A stretch of DNA of 54,245 nt from an uncultured Myxococcaceae bacterium (GTDB lineage: Bacteria > Myxococcota_A > Polyangia > Polyangiales > Ga0077539): the NCBI GenBank assembly GCA_945952225.1, contig CAMFHP010000049.1, forward strand, positions 1 through 54,245, read 5' to 3'. Below the pieces are notes generated by a model. It worked only from the letters and a program-made list of their open reading frames with translations, was not told where the DNA came from and searched no databases. Positions 24,760 through 33,848 of the stretch are shown here, in pieces (the first letter of the stretch is position 1; each line of letters opens with the position of its first letter). The position numbers were made by a program, and so were the translations under genes.

Positions 24760-25875
24760 TCAGGGCGCGCGCCAGCTCTTCCAGTAGTCGACGTTCTCGA
24801 CGCGCGCGACGGGCTCGCACACATCGAGGGGGTTCTTCGTGTCGAGCATCACCGCGATCTCGTCGGTGTGCGTGACGTTGGCGGTGCGCCCGACGGCCCG
24901 CGGCTGCGGCCCGTGGTGGATGCCCTGCGGATGGTACGTGAGCATCCCCGCCTTGATGCCCTCGCGGGAGAAGAACTGCCCGCGGTGGTAGAAGATCACC
25001 TCATCGAAATCGATGTTCGAGTGGTAGAACGGCACCTTCATCGCGCGGGGGTCGCCGTTCTCCAGGGGCCGCGGGAGGAACGTGCAGATCACCGCGTTGC
25101 GCATCACGAAGGTCGAGTGCGCCGACGGGGGCAGGTGGTAGCGGTCCGAGAGCACGGGGCGGATGTCTCGCACGTTGAGCTGCGTGACGGTGAGCGTGCC
25201 CTTCCACCCCACGACGTTGAGCGGCGTGCGGGGATAGAAGACCTTCGTGATCTGCCCGCGGTGCTTCACGCGCACTTCGAACTCGCCGTTCGCGTCGGGC
25301 TTCATCACCGACCCCTCGTCGGGCGACGGCACCTTGAGCACCGCGGGGTCGAAGAGCGCGTGCTGCCCGAGCATCCCCTTCTCGGGAAAGGCCACCTCGC
25401 TGAAGGCCTCGACGGTGAGCACCTGCGTGGGTGACGTGGGCGCGAGGCGCCAGGCCGTGCCGCGCGGCACCACGAGGTAGTCGCCGGGCTCGTACGCGAG
25501 CGCGCCGAAGTCGGTCTCCATGCGGCCCGCGCCGTCGTGGATGAACAGCACCTCGTCGCCGTCGGCGTTGCGAAAGAAGTAGGGCATCTCGTCGTCGAGC
25601 ACCGCGGTGGTGAGCACCACGTCGGCGTTGGCGAGCACCCGGTGCCGCGCCGCGAGGAGGTCGCCCTTCACACCGCGATCGAGCGCGTTGAGGTCGTACG
25701 CGCGGGGGCGCAGCGGGCCCTCGATGCGCGACCAGTTCACCGGCGCCTCCGTGCGGTAGAGGTGGGCGTAGCGGCCGAAGAAGCCGTTGCGCGCGTACTC
25801 CTCTTCGACCGTGCCCTCGGGCACCGCCACGTGGGCCTGGAGCGCGACGCGACCGCGGATGTACGGGATGTCCAT
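24760..25875 (-). CDS. hmgA: Homogentisate 1,2-dioxygenase, short bacterial type
   Basis: From ATG 25875 there are 371 residues of the cupin-fold ring-cleaving dioxygenase, which opens homogentisate to maleylacetoacetate. Recognisable stretches are IPYIRGRVALQAHVA, the strand RNADGDEVLFIHDGAG, FYHSNIDFDEVIFYHRG, and the iron-site region LTYHPQGIHHGPQPRA. ATG 25887 is four residues earlier and equally possible. Maleylacetoacetate isomerase and fumarylacetoacetase are absent nearby. It is divergent from a LysR-type regulator and has an operator-like repeat between positions 25934 and 25960. Confidence 0.95.
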   Translation of the reverse strand: MDIPYIRGRVALQAHVAVPEGTVEEEYARNGFFGRYAHLYRTEAPVNWSRIEGPLRPRAYDLNALDRGVKGDLLAARHRVLANADVVLTTAVLDDEMPYFFRNADGDEVLFIHDGAGRMETDFGALAYEPGDYLVVPRGTAWRLAPTSPTQVLTVEAFSEVAFPEKGMLGQHALFDPAVLKVPSPDEGSVMKPDANGEFEVRVKHRGQITKVFYPRTPLNVVGWKGTLTVTQLNVRDIRPVLSDRYHLPPSAHSTFVMRNAVICTFLPRPLENGDPRAMKVPFYHSNIDFDEVIFYHRGQFFSREGIKAGMLTYHPQGIHHGPQPRAVGRTANVTHTDEIAVMLDTKNPLDVCEPVARVENVDYWKSWRAP

Positions 25876-25933
25876 GCGGCGAACCATGGTGCCCGCGCAC
25901 CGTGCGGAGAAAGCACAAAGTTTTGCGGTTCCT

Positions 25934-25960
25934 GGTGCAACAGACTGACATTGTTGCGCC
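25934..25960. promoter_or_regulatory. Inverted repeat in the hmgA / LysR divergent promoter region
   Basis: Nine-base arms GGTGCAACA (25934-25942) and TGTTGCGCC (25952-25960) match at eight of nine positions around a 9-base centre. A T-N11-A arrangement, typical of LysR sites, is present (25936 and 25948). The repeat is 59 bases before hmgA and 90 before the regulator. A weak hmgA promoter (TTGCAC, 17 bases, TGTGCT on the minus strand) would overlap one arm. Confidence 0.65.
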
Positions 25961-26050
25961 GCGTTGGCGCGACGCTCCGACGCGCCGTGACAGCGCCGGG
26001 AGCACTGAAAACAAGACGTCTCCGTCCGTTCGGAGGTACGGTCGCGGGGG

Positions 26051-26929
26051 ATGAACGTCACGCTCGACCAGGCGCGGGCCCTCGACGCGCTCGCGCGGCT
26101 CGGCACCTTCGCGAAGGCCGCGGCGGCGCTCCACAAGCAGCACACGGCGGTGCTCTACGCGCTGCGCACGCTGGAGACGCAGACCGGCGTGGTGCTCCTC
26201 GACCGCACGGGCTACCGCACGAAGCTCACGCCCGCGGGCGAGCTCGTGCTCGTCGAGTGCCGCCGGATGCTCGACGCCGCGCGCGCCCTCGAAGCACTCT
26301 GCGAGGTGATGCGCACGGGGTGGGAGCCGCGCCTCGGCGTGGTCTTCGACGGCATCGTGTCGGCGGCCCCGGTGCTGCGCGTCGTGGGCGAGCTCGCGAA
26401 GGAGCGCGCGCCCACGCGGCTCACGGTGACCGCGGAGTTTCTCGGCGGCGTCGAGGAGGCCTTCGTGCGCGGCGAGGCCGATCTGATGATCTCCGTGCTC
26501 CCGCCGCAGACGGTGTCACTGCGAAGCCACGCGATGGCCCCGCTGCGGGCGCTGCTCGTGGCGCGCAGGGGGCATCCCCTCGTGACGAAGGGCGCGGCGG
26601 TCACCGACGACGACCTCCGCGCTCATGTGCTCCTCGTGGTGCGCGGGAGCGATCCCCGACTGCGGCTCAGCACGGCGGCCCTCGAAGCGCCCACGGTGGT
26701 GAGCCTCAACGACTTTCACGCGAAGAAGACCGCGCTCCTCGACAACCTCGGCTACGGCTGGATGCCCGAGCACCTCATCACCGCCGAACTCCGCCGCGGC
26801 TCCCTCGCGCGCATCCGGTGGAAGGCCGGCTCGACGCACACCTACCATCCGCACGTGTACTACCGCGCCGACCGCGCCCCGGGACGCGCCGCGCAGCGCG
26901 TGCTCGACGCCCTCCGCGCGGGTCCGTGA
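26051..26929 (+). CDS. LysR-family transcriptional regulator
   Basis: These 292 residues have a LysR winged helix (residues 1-60: ARALDALARLGTFAKAAAALHKQ, then LRTLETQTGVVLLDRTG) and a periplasmic-binding-protein-like effector domain (about 88-290). It is divergently transcribed from hmgA-hppD, and the spacer holds a LysR-type dyad. By the usual LysR arrangement it most likely controls tyrosine catabolism and its own gene, with an aromatic intermediate as effector; this is inference. A GGAGG lies upstream of the ATG. Its stop is followed three bases later by a small membrane-protein start. Confidence 0.92.
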   Translation: MNVTLDQARALDALARLGTFAKAAAALHKQHTAVLYALRTLETQTGVVLLDRTGYRTKLTPAGELVLVECRRMLDAARALEALCEVMRTGWEPRLGVVFDGIVSAAPVLRVVGELAKERAPTRLTVTAEFLGGVEEAFVRGEADLMISVLPPQTVSLRSHAMAPLRALLVARRGHPLVTKGAAVTDDDLRAHVLLVVRGSDPRLRLSTAALEAPTVVSLNDFHAKKTALLDNLGYGWMPEHLITAELRRGSLARIRWKAGSTHTYHPHVYYRADRAPGRAAQRVLDALRAGP

Positions 26930-26932
26930 CCG

Positions 26933-27295
26933 ATGCGCCCCGAGGGTCTGCATCGATGGTTGCTCGTGGGCTCGGCGACGCTCGCCGTCGACCTCGCGGC
27001 CTCGCTGCTCCCGGGCCTCGCGCACTCCCCGGCGCAGACGCGCGCGGCGATGGTGCTGTGGTTCGCGATGCAGCTCGCGGCCGTTCCGTGGGTGGCATCG
27101 CGGGCCGCGTGGTGCGGTCGTGCGCCGTCGCCGCGCGCTCGCACGTCACACACGGCAGCGGCGCTGGTGCAGGCCTCGCTGTGCTTCGTGGTGTTCGGTC
27201 CGTGGTGGTCGTGGACGCTCGCCGCGCGCCTCGTGGCGTTCACCGCGATGCAGCTCGTCGCGGTGCCGTGGACGATGGCGCGGGTCAGTCGGTGA
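26933..27295 (+). CDS. Small membrane protein coupled to the LysR gene
   Basis: This 120-residue protein has about four hydrophobic segments. Two carry the similar pattern MQLAAVPWVA and MQLVAVPWTM (about 43-52 and 106-115), suggesting an internal duplication of two two-helix halves. It begins three bases after the LysR stop, so translation is probably coupled. I do not recognise a family. It may be a transporter subunit or a sensor-like partner of the regulator. Its end overlaps the convergent prenyl-synthase gene by 11 bases. Confidence 0.68.
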   Translation: MRPEGLHRWLLVGSATLAVDLAASLLPGLAHSPAQTRAAMVLWFAMQLAAVPWVASRAAWCGRAPSPRARTSHTAAALVQASLCFVVFGPWWSWTLAARLVAFTAMQLVAVPWTMARVSR

Positions 27296-28205
27296 GGGCG
27301 TCGAGCGCGTCGGCGTGGGCGTCGAGGCGCAGGTCGAGGGCGGCCACCTCGGCGAGCACCACCTCGCGCGAGACCTTCGCGCCGGGCCCATGTGCATCGA
27401 CCGCGTCGAGGGTGGCGCGCGCGAGAATGACCGGCAGCGCGGTGAACTCCACGAAGCCGCGCGGCGCGTGGTGTTCCTGCAGCGTGCGCACGTAGGCCGC
27501 GGCGTCGTCGAGGTCGCGTCGCGCGAGGGCGAGCACGGCGTCGCGCGGCACCGCGGGCGGGAGGTACGTGCGCCCGTCGCGCGCGTCGTCGGCCGAGTCT
27601 TTGAGAATGTTCACGAGCTGCAGGGCCTCGCCGAAGGCCACGGCGCGCGCGCGCAACGCCTCGGACGCTTCGGCAGTGCGCAGCGTCGGCGCCGCGAGCA
27701 CGAAGAGGTCGGTGAGCAGCTCGCCCACGATGCCCGCGACGAGGTAGCAGTACGCGCGGAGGTCTTCGAAGTCCGCGAGGCGCAGCGATCCGCGGTCGTC
27801 GCTGCGGGCCACCATGCGGGCCATGCCCTCGGTGGTGCGCAGCGCGTGGGCGAGCACCACGGCGCGCGTGTCGGCGTCGAGCGCGAGGGTGCGACGGAGC
27901 ACGTCGGAGGTCTCGCGCACGAGCGCGGCGTAGCCCTCGTGGGCGCTCACCGCGGGGGCCTCGAACCATGAAGGAACGAGCGCGTCGGCGCGCGCGGGGT
28001 CGGGGTCTCGCAGGAGTGCGGCGAAGTCGTCGAGGGCCGCGAGGCGACGGGCGCGGGGCCAGTCGGCGGCGTCTTCGAAGGTGTCCGCGATGCGGAACAA
28101 GAGGTACGCGAGCGTGACGGCGTCGCGTGTCGGCTGCGGCAGCCGTGGAATCGAGAGCGCGAACGTGCGGCTCGTCTGCGCGAGCAGTCGGTCGGGGTCA
28201 CCCAT
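27285..28205 (-). CDS. Squalene/phytoene synthase family enzyme
   Basis: This 306-residue head-to-head prenyl synthase has two Asp-rich motifs, ADTFED in the first third and KDSADD in the second, which bind Mg and diphosphate. The helix [17 protein letters not shown] and the [18 protein letters not shown] region resemble squalene synthases more than phytoene synthases. It could supply squalene for sterols or hopanoids, or a carotenoid precursor. No other isoprenoid genes are adjacent. It is divergent from rpmE across a 195-base spacer. Confidence 0.87.
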   Translation of the reverse strand: MGDPDRLLAQTSRTFALSIPRLPQPTRDAVTLAYLLFRIADTFEDAADWPRARRLAALDDFAALLRDPDPARADALVPSWFEAPAVSAHEGYAALVRETSDVLRRTLALDADTRAVVLAHALRTTEGMARMVARSDDRGSLRLADFEDLRAYCYLVAGIVGELLTDLFVLAAPTLRTAEASEALRARAVAFGEALQLVNILKDSADDARDGRTYLPPAVPRDAVLALARRDLDDAAAYVRTLQEHHAPRGFVEFTALPVILARATLDAVDAHGPGAKVSREVVLAEVAALDLRLDAHADALDALTD

Positions 28206-28400
28206 CGCGCACTCTTGTCAGGTGCGAGCCGTTGGGTGTCAACGCGGCGTTGCGCGGACGCCTGCGAGAGGCTTGCAACCAGGGTTCGACGGTGTTACCG
28301 CTCCGCGCTCCGTTTTCCTCGCGGTGTACATTCCCCGGCTTGCGCGACGGTTGCGCCCGCGGAACAGCCACCGCCCGCTCTACCCCATCGAGGTTCCACC

Positions 28401-28613
28401 ATGAAGTCCGGCATCCACCCCGACTACCCCGTTTCGACGATCACCTGCGCGTGCGGCAACGCTGTGAAGACGCGCACCACCCGCGGTGATTTCTCGATCG
28501 ACGTGTGCGCCGCGTGCCACCCGTTCTACACCGGCAAGCAGAAGATCATGGACACCGCCGGCCGCGTGGACCGCTTCAAGAAGCGCTACGAGAAGATCGG
28601 CGGCAAGCGCTGA
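28401..28613 (+). CDS. rpmE: Large ribosomal subunit protein bL31, zinc type
   Basis: From ATG 28401 there are 70 residues of bL31. The CxC in ITCACGN and the CxxC in [14 protein letters not shown] form the zinc site of the C+ paralogue. The tail [13 protein letters not shown] is typical. The frame is open well upstream but the family begins exactly at this ATG. It starts a widespread gene block, rpmE, DUF1385 protein, prfA, seen in many bacteria. Confidence 0.97.
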   Translation: MKSGIHPDYPVSTITCACGNAVKTRTTRGDFSIDVCAACHPFYTGKQKIMDTAGRVDRFKKRYEKIGGKR

Positions 28614-28678
28614 TCGTCGGCGCGACGCGCCTCTCCCCACCGCCTCGCATCCCTCCCCGCGCACCCGGCGCGGAACCT

Positions 28679-28696
28679 CGCGATCTCGCAATCGCG
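28679..28696. terminator. Small hairpin between rpmE and the DUF1385 gene
   Basis: Perfect 6-base arms CGCGAT and ATCGCG enclose a 6-base loop and are followed by TGTTAGATT. It lies about 65 bases after the rpmE stop and 19 before the next start. It may attenuate or partly end the rpmE message, allowing excess bL31 mRNA over the rest of the block. It is small, so this is tentative. Confidence 0.35.
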
Positions 28697-28715
28697 TGTT
28701 AGATTCCGCCTCCCC

Positions 28716-29759
28716 ATGAGTCAGACCGCTTCCAACGCAGGCGCTTCGGCGCCGGGCGCTTCGCTGTGCCCCCGTCTCAACGTCGGCGGCCAGGCCGTGA
28801 TCGAGGGCGTGATGATGCGCTCGCCCAACTGCCTCGCGGTGGCCGTGCGCCGCGCCAACCGCGAGATCGTCGTGCGCGAACAACCGTGGAAGGCCTCGTT
28901 CCCCCCGGCGGTGACGAAGCTCCCGTTCGTGCGCGGCGCGCTGGTACTCATCGAATCGATGCGCAACGGCTACGACGCCCTGCGCTTCAGCGCCGAGCAG
29001 TTCGAGAAGGATCTCCCCGAGGGAGAGCGCACCGAGGAGGGCCAGTCGGGCGCCGCGTCGCGCCTCGGCGTGCTCATGTCCATCGGCCTCTTCATCGCGC
29101 TGCCGAAGCTGCTCACGTACGCCACGGGGCAGCTCTCGGGGCATCCCCTCGGCATGGCCGATCCGCGCTTTCACATCCTCGCGGGCGCGTTCAAGTTCGG
29201 GATCTTCGTGACCCTCATCTCGATCATGCGCCGCAACAGCGAGATGCTTCGGGTGTTCCAGTATCACGGGGCGGAACACAAGGCGATCGCGGCCTACGAG
29301 GCCGGCGAGGAGCTCACCGTCGCGAACGCGCAGCGCCACTCGACGCGCCACGCCCGCTGCGGCACGACCTTCCTCATGGTGGTGGTGCTGGTCTCCATCG
29401 CGGTGTTCGCGATGGTGCTCCCGCTGATCCTCCCGCCCAACGGCGGCCTCGTGAACGTGCTGCTCTCGATCGTGATCTCGGTGCCGCTGATGTTCCCCAT
29501 CGCGGGCCTCTCGTACGAGCTCCAGCGCGTGGGCGCGCGCTTCTCCGAACACCCGCTGGCGAAGCTCTTTCTGCTCCCCGGCTACCTCGTGCAGGGCCTC
29601 TCGACCGCGGAGCCCACCGACGACCAGGTCGAGATCGCCCTCGCCGCGCTGCGCGTCTCCCTCGCCCATGAGAGCGCCGCGAAGCCCGCGCCCGTCGCCG
29701 CGGTGAGCGAGCAGACCTTCGCGAGCTACGCCACCCTCTCGACGCAGTACGGCCTCTAG
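28716..29759 (+). CDS. DUF1385 membrane protein (YqhQ-like)
   Basis: These 347 residues match DUF1385. The conserved opening NVGGQAVIEGVMMRSP is present, then PFVRGALVLIESMRNGYDAL, and the central YHGAEHKAIAAYEAGEELTVANA followed by STRHARCGTTFL. About four transmembrane segments occupy residues 108-290. The family's function is unresolved, but it is very often placed between rpmE and prfA, as here. The conserved His/Glu/Cys cluster in the central part looks like a metal or catalytic site; that is inference. Confidence 0.93.
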   Translation: MSQTASNAGASAPGASLCPRLNVGGQAVIEGVMMRSPNCLAVAVRRANREIVVREQPWKASFPPAVTKLPFVRGALVLIESMRNGYDALRFSAEQFEKDLPEGERTEEGQSGAASRLGVLMSIGLFIALPKLLTYATGQLSGHPLGMADPRFHILAGAFKFGIFVTLISIMRRNSEMLRVFQYHGAEHKAIAAYEAGEELTVANAQRHSTRHARCGTTFLMVVVLVSIAVFAMVLPLILPPNGGLVNVLLSIVISVPLMFPIAGLSYELQRVGARFSEHPLAKLFLLPGYLVQGLSTAEPTDDQVEIALAALRVSLAHESAAKPAPVAAVSEQTFASYATLSTQYGL

Positions 29760-29861
29760 CGCCGCGCGCGTCGCCCTCCCTCCGCCTCCGTCACATCCCC
29801 ACACGCCTCGCACTTCGACCGCACGCGCCGCCCCGCGACGCGCGCGCAAAGGACCGTTCCG

Positions 29862-30977
29862 ATGCTCCCGATCGACAAGCTCGAAGCCCTCGTGCACCGG
29901 GCCGACGAGCTCGACCGACTGCTCTGCGAACCCGGCATCGCCAGCGACAACGCGCGGTACCGCAAGCTCACCCGCGAGCGCGCGCAGCTCGAAGCCCTCG
30001 TGACCCAGTTCGCCCGCTACAAGGTCGCGCGCAAGCAGCTCGATGAAGACCGCGCGGCCCTCTCCGACCCCGAGCTCCGCGAGCTGGTGGCCGAGGAGAT
30101 CCCGGGCCTCGAACGCGAGTGCGGCGAGCTCGAACGCGCGCTGACCTTCATGCTCCTGCCGCCGGACCCGAACGACGACCGCGATGTGATCCTCGAGATC
30201 CGCGCGGCCGAAGGCGGCGACGAGGCCACCCTCTTCGCCGCGGACCTCTTTCGCATGTACGGCCGCTACGCCGAGAAGCGCCGGTGGAAGATCGACATCC
30301 AGAGCGAGACGAGCACCGACGTGGGGGGCTTTCGCGAGGTGATCGCGATCGTGTCGGGTGACGGCGTGTACAGCACGCTGCGCTTCGAGGGCGGCGTTCA
30401 CCGCGTGCAGCGCGTGCCCGCGACCGAAGCGCAGGGCCGCGTGCACACCTCGACGGCGACGGTGGCCGTGCTGCCCGAGGCCGACGAGGTCGACGTGCGC
30501 ATCGACGACAAGGACCTGCAGATCACCAAGGCCGCCGCGGGCGGCAAGGGCGGTCAGGGCGTGAACACCACGAACAGCGCGGTGCAGATCGTCCATAGGC
30601 CCTCGGGGCTCATCGTGAAGTGTCAGGACGAGCGCTCGCAGATCAAGAACCTCGCGCAGGCCATGAAGGTGCTCCGCTCGCGCCTGCTCGACATCGAGCG
30701 CCGCAAGCAGGAAGCCGCCATCACCTCGGACCGCCGCTCCATGGTCGGCACCGGCGAGCGCGCCGAGAAGGTGCGCACGTACAACTACCCGCAGAACCGC
30801 GTGAGCGATCACCGCATCCAGCTCACGCTCTACAAGCTCGACCGCTTCATCAACGGCGACCTCGACGAGGTGCTCGTGCCCCTGCGCACGCACCACCAGG
30901 CCGAGCGACTGCGCCGCGAGCTGGGCATCGAGACGGGCCTCGCGACGGCCGGCGCCGCGGGCTCCGACGACGACTGA
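29862..30977 (+). CDS. prfA: Peptide chain release factor 1
   Basis: These 371 residues form RF1, which reads UAA and UAG. The codon-recognition loop has the PAT tripeptide in RVPATEAQGRVHTSTATV. The catalytic loop reads GGKGGQGVNTTNSAV: GGQ is intact, but the usual Ala before it is Lys and the His after it is Gly compared with E. coli. The C-terminus with NYPQNRVSDHRI and LTLYKLDRFINGDLDE is standard. Use of UGA as a selenocysteine codon is compatible, since RF1 does not read UGA. prmC, which methylates the GGQ Gln, lies 8 bases away, convergent. Confidence 0.96.
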   Translation: MLPIDKLEALVHRADELDRLLCEPGIASDNARYRKLTRERAQLEALVTQFARYKVARKQLDEDRAALSDPELRELVAEEIPGLERECGELERALTFMLLPPDPNDDRDVILEIRAAEGGDEATLFAADLFRMYGRYAEKRRWKIDIQSETSTDVGGFREVIAIVSGDGVYSTLRFEGGVHRVQRVPATEAQGRVHTSTATVAVLPEADEVDVRIDDKDLQITKAAAGGKGGQGVNTTNSAVQIVHRPSGLIVKCQDERSQIKNLAQAMKVLRSRLLDIERRKQEAAITSDRRSMVGTGERAEKVRTYNYPQNRVSDHRIQLTLYKLDRFINGDLDEVLVPLRTHHQAERLRRELGIETGLATAGAAGSDDD

Positions 30978-30985
30978 ACCGCCAT

Positions 30986-31852
30986 TCAGCGGGCCACGAG
31001 CACCCGCTCGATGCGCGCGAGATCGGGGCGCACCTCGACCTCGGAGAAGCCCGCCTCGCGGGCCAGCGAACGCACCAGATCGCCCTGTCCCCAGCCGATT
31101 TCGACGACGAGCGCGCCGCCCTCGACGAGGTGCGCGCGGGCCCCTGCGATGAGCGGACGGAGCACCTTCGCGCCGTCGGGTCCGCCGTCGAGCGCGAGGC
31201 GGGGCTCGTAGTTCGCGACGTCGGGCATGAGCGTGTCGCACTCGGCGCTGTCGATGTACGGCGGGTTGCTGGTGATGAGGTGGTAGCGCGCGTCGCCCAC
31301 GGGCTCGTAGAGGCTGCCCTCGTGGAGCGTCACGCGGTCGGTGACCTTGTGGCGCGCGAGGTTCACGCGCGTGACGGCGGCGGCGTCGGGGGAGAGTTCC
31401 ACCGCGTCGGCGTCGAGGTCGGCGCGCTCGGAGACGAGGGTGATGGGAATGATCCCGCTGCCCGCGCCGATCTCCAGCATGCGCAGCCGCTCGCCGTCGC
31501 GCGGCGGCGGAAGGAGCGCGAGCGCGGCCTCGATCACGCCCTCGGTCTCGGGCCTCGGAATGAGCACGCGCCCGTCGACGGTGAACGGCCGCCCCCAGAA
31601 CTCGCGCTCTCCGAGGATGTACGCCACGGGCTCGAAGCGCCGACGTCGCTCGACGAGGGCGCGCACACGACCGCGCTCGACGTCATCGAGGGGCTGGTCG
31701 AAGCGGAGGTACAGGTCGAGGCGCTTGAGCCCCAGCGCGTGTCCGATGAGCAGCTCGGCGTCGAGCCGCGACGACTCGATGCCGCGCGCGGCGAGGTCAC
31801 GGGCGGTCCACGCGAGGATGCGGGAGATGGTCCACGGTTCAGAGGTGCTCAC
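30986..31852 (-). CDS. prmC: Release factor glutamine methyltransferase
   Basis: These 288 residues form PrmC/HemK, which methylates the Gln of the GGQ motif in release factors using SAM. The N-terminal helical domain (1-85) is followed by the SAM site LEIGAGSGIIPI and the substrate-binding NPPYI motif. GREFWGRPF-type sequence (EREFWGRPFTVDGRVLIPRPETE) precedes the SAM domain. Elsewhere prmC commonly follows prfA in the same direction. Here it is inverted and the two genes converge with 8 bases between their stops. selB lies 38 bases upstream on the same strand. Confidence 0.96.
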   Translation of the reverse strand: MSTSEPWTISRILAWTARDLAARGIESSRLDAELLIGHALGLKRLDLYLRFDQPLDDVERGRVRALVERRRRFEPVAYILGEREFWGRPFTVDGRVLIPRPETEGVIEAALALLPPPRDGERLRMLEIGAGSGIIPITLVSERADLDADAVELSPDAAAVTRVNLARHKVTDRVTLHEGSLYEPVGDARYHLITSNPPYIDSAECDTLMPDVANYEPRLALDGGPDGAKVLRPLIAGARAHLVEGGALVVEIGWGQGDLVRSLAREAGFSEVEVRPDLARIERVLVAR

Positions 31853-31890
31853 GGCGGGGCGCGGACACTACCGCGAGATGTTTCGCGCGC

Positions 31891-33789
31891 CTATCGCCCG
31901 CGGAGCTTGCGCGCGTCTCCGATGCGCAGCGTGACCTTCTTCGCATCGAAGTACTCCGCGTACGGAATGGCGTATTTGCGCGACTGTCCCGTGAGCTCCT
32001 TGAAGCCCTGCGCATCGACGGTTCCGCGCTCGGTGAGCCGCGCCACGAGCCGCGCTTCGAGGTCGCGCATCGCCGTCGCGTCGACCCAGAGTTCTGCGTT
32101 GACCTTCACGGCCTGACCGAGCTCCGCGAGTCGCTTGAGCGCGCCGTCGAGGTCCTTCACCGCGCACCCGCACGCGGTCGCCATCTCGTCGAGCCGCGGC
32201 GGCGCGAGGCCCGCCGACGACAACATCGCGCGCACCTTCGTGACGTGGGGAACGTCCTCGTCGCTCCGCGCGCGCCATCCCGCCCGCGCGATCACATCGC
32301 CGCTGCGCGTGACCTTCTGCGCGGCGATCAGCACGCCGAGCGCGTGGTCGACGGCCGCGTCGTCGCCGAGGTGCGCGAGCGCGCGTCGATCGGCGCCATG
32401 CTCCGTCGGATGTTTCGTGTGGTGCTCGCTCAACGCCTGGAGGACCGCGGCCCCGAGCGCATCGAGCGCCGCGCGCGCCACGTACCGATCGCCCGCGAGC
32501 GCCATCACGCCGTCGCTTTGCGAGGCCTTCGTCACCCTGTACCCCGCGCGCGCCACGAGGGCCGCCCGCGTGAGCCCGCGGAGCCCCGCCGCGTCGAGCT
32601 CCACCCGCGCGCGCTCGACCGCATCGCCGCGCTGCGACCGCTGCGCACGATCGAGGGCCACCGCGCGACGACGCATGCGCTCCGCCGCAGGACGCACCAC
32701 CGTGAGGCCGCCCACCGTGCTTCCCACACCCGCGAGCGAGGGAGGCCCGCGCAGCACGATCCGCTCGCCGGGACGCAGCGCGAGCGCGCGATCGGCGGTC
32801 ACGCGCACGAGGCGTTCACCGCCGGGTTCCACCCCCTCACCGTCGAGGAGCGAGAGCCCCACCGTGGCGTGTGTGGCCCCCACGTCGGCTTCGAGCTTCG
32901 AGCGCCTCGGCAGCGCGCGCCGCGTCTCGGGAAGCAGCCGCAACACCGCATCGAAGCTCCGCGCGCAGACCACCTCCGTCGGGTGCAGCAACCACGCGCC
33001 GCGGGGCACCTCGGCGAGCTCGACGCCCGCGAGGTTCACCGCCACACGCGTGCCTGCGAGCACCTCGGTGGCCGCCGCGCCGTGCACCTGAAGCCCGCGC
33101 ACACGCACAGGCACGACCCGGTCATCGGGCGCGAGCGGACCGAGCGCGAGGGCGTCGTCGAGGCGCAGCGTGCCCGAGAGCAATGTGCCCGTGACCACCA
33201 CGCCGAAGCCCCTGCGCACGAACACGCGATCGATGGGGAGCACACACGGTCCGCGGGCGTCGCGAGGCTGCACGCGTACGGCGGCGAGGGCCTCGCGGAG
33301 CGCGTCGAGTCCGTGCCCGCTGTGGGCGCTCACGGGCACGATGGGCGCGTCGTCGAGGGCGCTGCCGCGGAGCACCTCGCGCACCTCGTCGCGCGCGAGT
33401 TCGACGAGATCCAGTGAGGCGAGGTCACACTTCGAGAGGGCCACGACACCCCCGCGCACGCCCATGAGCCCCGCGATGGCGAGGTGCTCGCGCGTCTGCG
33501 GCATCACCCCTTCGTTCGCGGCGATCACCAGCAGCATCGCGTCGATGCCGCCCGCGCCCGAGATCATGGTGCGCACGAAGCGCTCGTGGCCCGGCATGTC
33601 GATCACCGCCGCGCGTCGACCGGGTGCGAGGTCGAAGGGCGCGAAGCCCAGTTCGATCGTGATGCCGCGGGATTTCTCTTCAGGGAGCCGGTCGGTGTCG
33701 ACGCCCGTGAGCGCGCGCACGAGCGAGGTCTTGCCGTGATCGATGTGACCGGCCACGCCGATCACCAGGTCGCTGCGCGTGGTGGCCAT
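31891..33789 (-). CDS. selB: Selenocysteine-specific elongation factor SelB
   Basis: From ATG 33789 there are 632 residues. The EF-Tu-like GTPase has GHIDHGKTS (P loop), RGITIELGF (switch I), DMPGHERFV (switch II) and SKCDL. Beta-barrel domains 2 and 3 follow (about 175-345), then winged-helix repeats (about 400-632) of the type that bind the SECIS hairpin. SelB delivers Sec-tRNA to UGA, so the organism should encode selenoproteins. The gene for tRNA-Sec, selA and selD are not in the window, and no in-frame UGA with a nearby SECIS was noticed. The frame is open upstream of 33789, but homology starts there. Confidence 0.94.
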   Translation of the reverse strand: MATTRSDLVIGVAGHIDHGKTSLVRALTGVDTDRLPEEKSRGITIELGFAPFDLAPGRRAAVIDMPGHERFVRTMISGAGGIDAMLLVIAANEGVMPQTREHLAIAGLMGVRGGVVALSKCDLASLDLVELARDEVREVLRGSALDDAPIVPVSAHSGHGLDALREALAAVRVQPRDARGPCVLPIDRVFVRRGFGVVVTGTLLSGTLRLDDALALGPLAPDDRVVPVRVRGLQVHGAAATEVLAGTRVAVNLAGVELAEVPRGAWLLHPTEVVCARSFDAVLRLLPETRRALPRRSKLEADVGATHATVGLSLLDGEGVEPGGERLVRVTADRALALRPGERIVLRGPPSLAGVGSTVGGLTVVRPAAERMRRRAVALDRAQRSQRGDAVERARVELDAAGLRGLTRAALVARAGYRVTKASQSDGVMALAGDRYVARAALDALGAAVLQALSEHHTKHPTEHGADRRALAHLGDDAAVDHALGVLIAAQKVTRSGDVIARAGWRARSDEDVPHVTKVRAMLSSAGLAPPRLDEMATACGCAVKDLDGALKRLAELGQAVKVNAELWVDATAMRDLEARLVARLTERGTVDAQGFKELTGQSRKYAIPYAEYFDAKKVTLRIGDARKLRGR

Positions 33790-33848
33790 GGAGCGCGCGC
33801 GACGATAACGCGCCGCGACGCGTACGAGGATTGCGTATCGTGTGGGGC

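Noticed and set aside
28270..28300. GGGTTCGAC resembling a tRNA T-loop upstream of rpmE
   Set aside because: No acceptor stem, anticodon arm or CCA context can be built around it.
31891..33848. A tRNA-Sec gene or SECIS element close to selB
   Set aside because: The spacers on both sides (38 and 59 bases) are too short, and no matching secondary structure was found in the nearby intergenic sequence.
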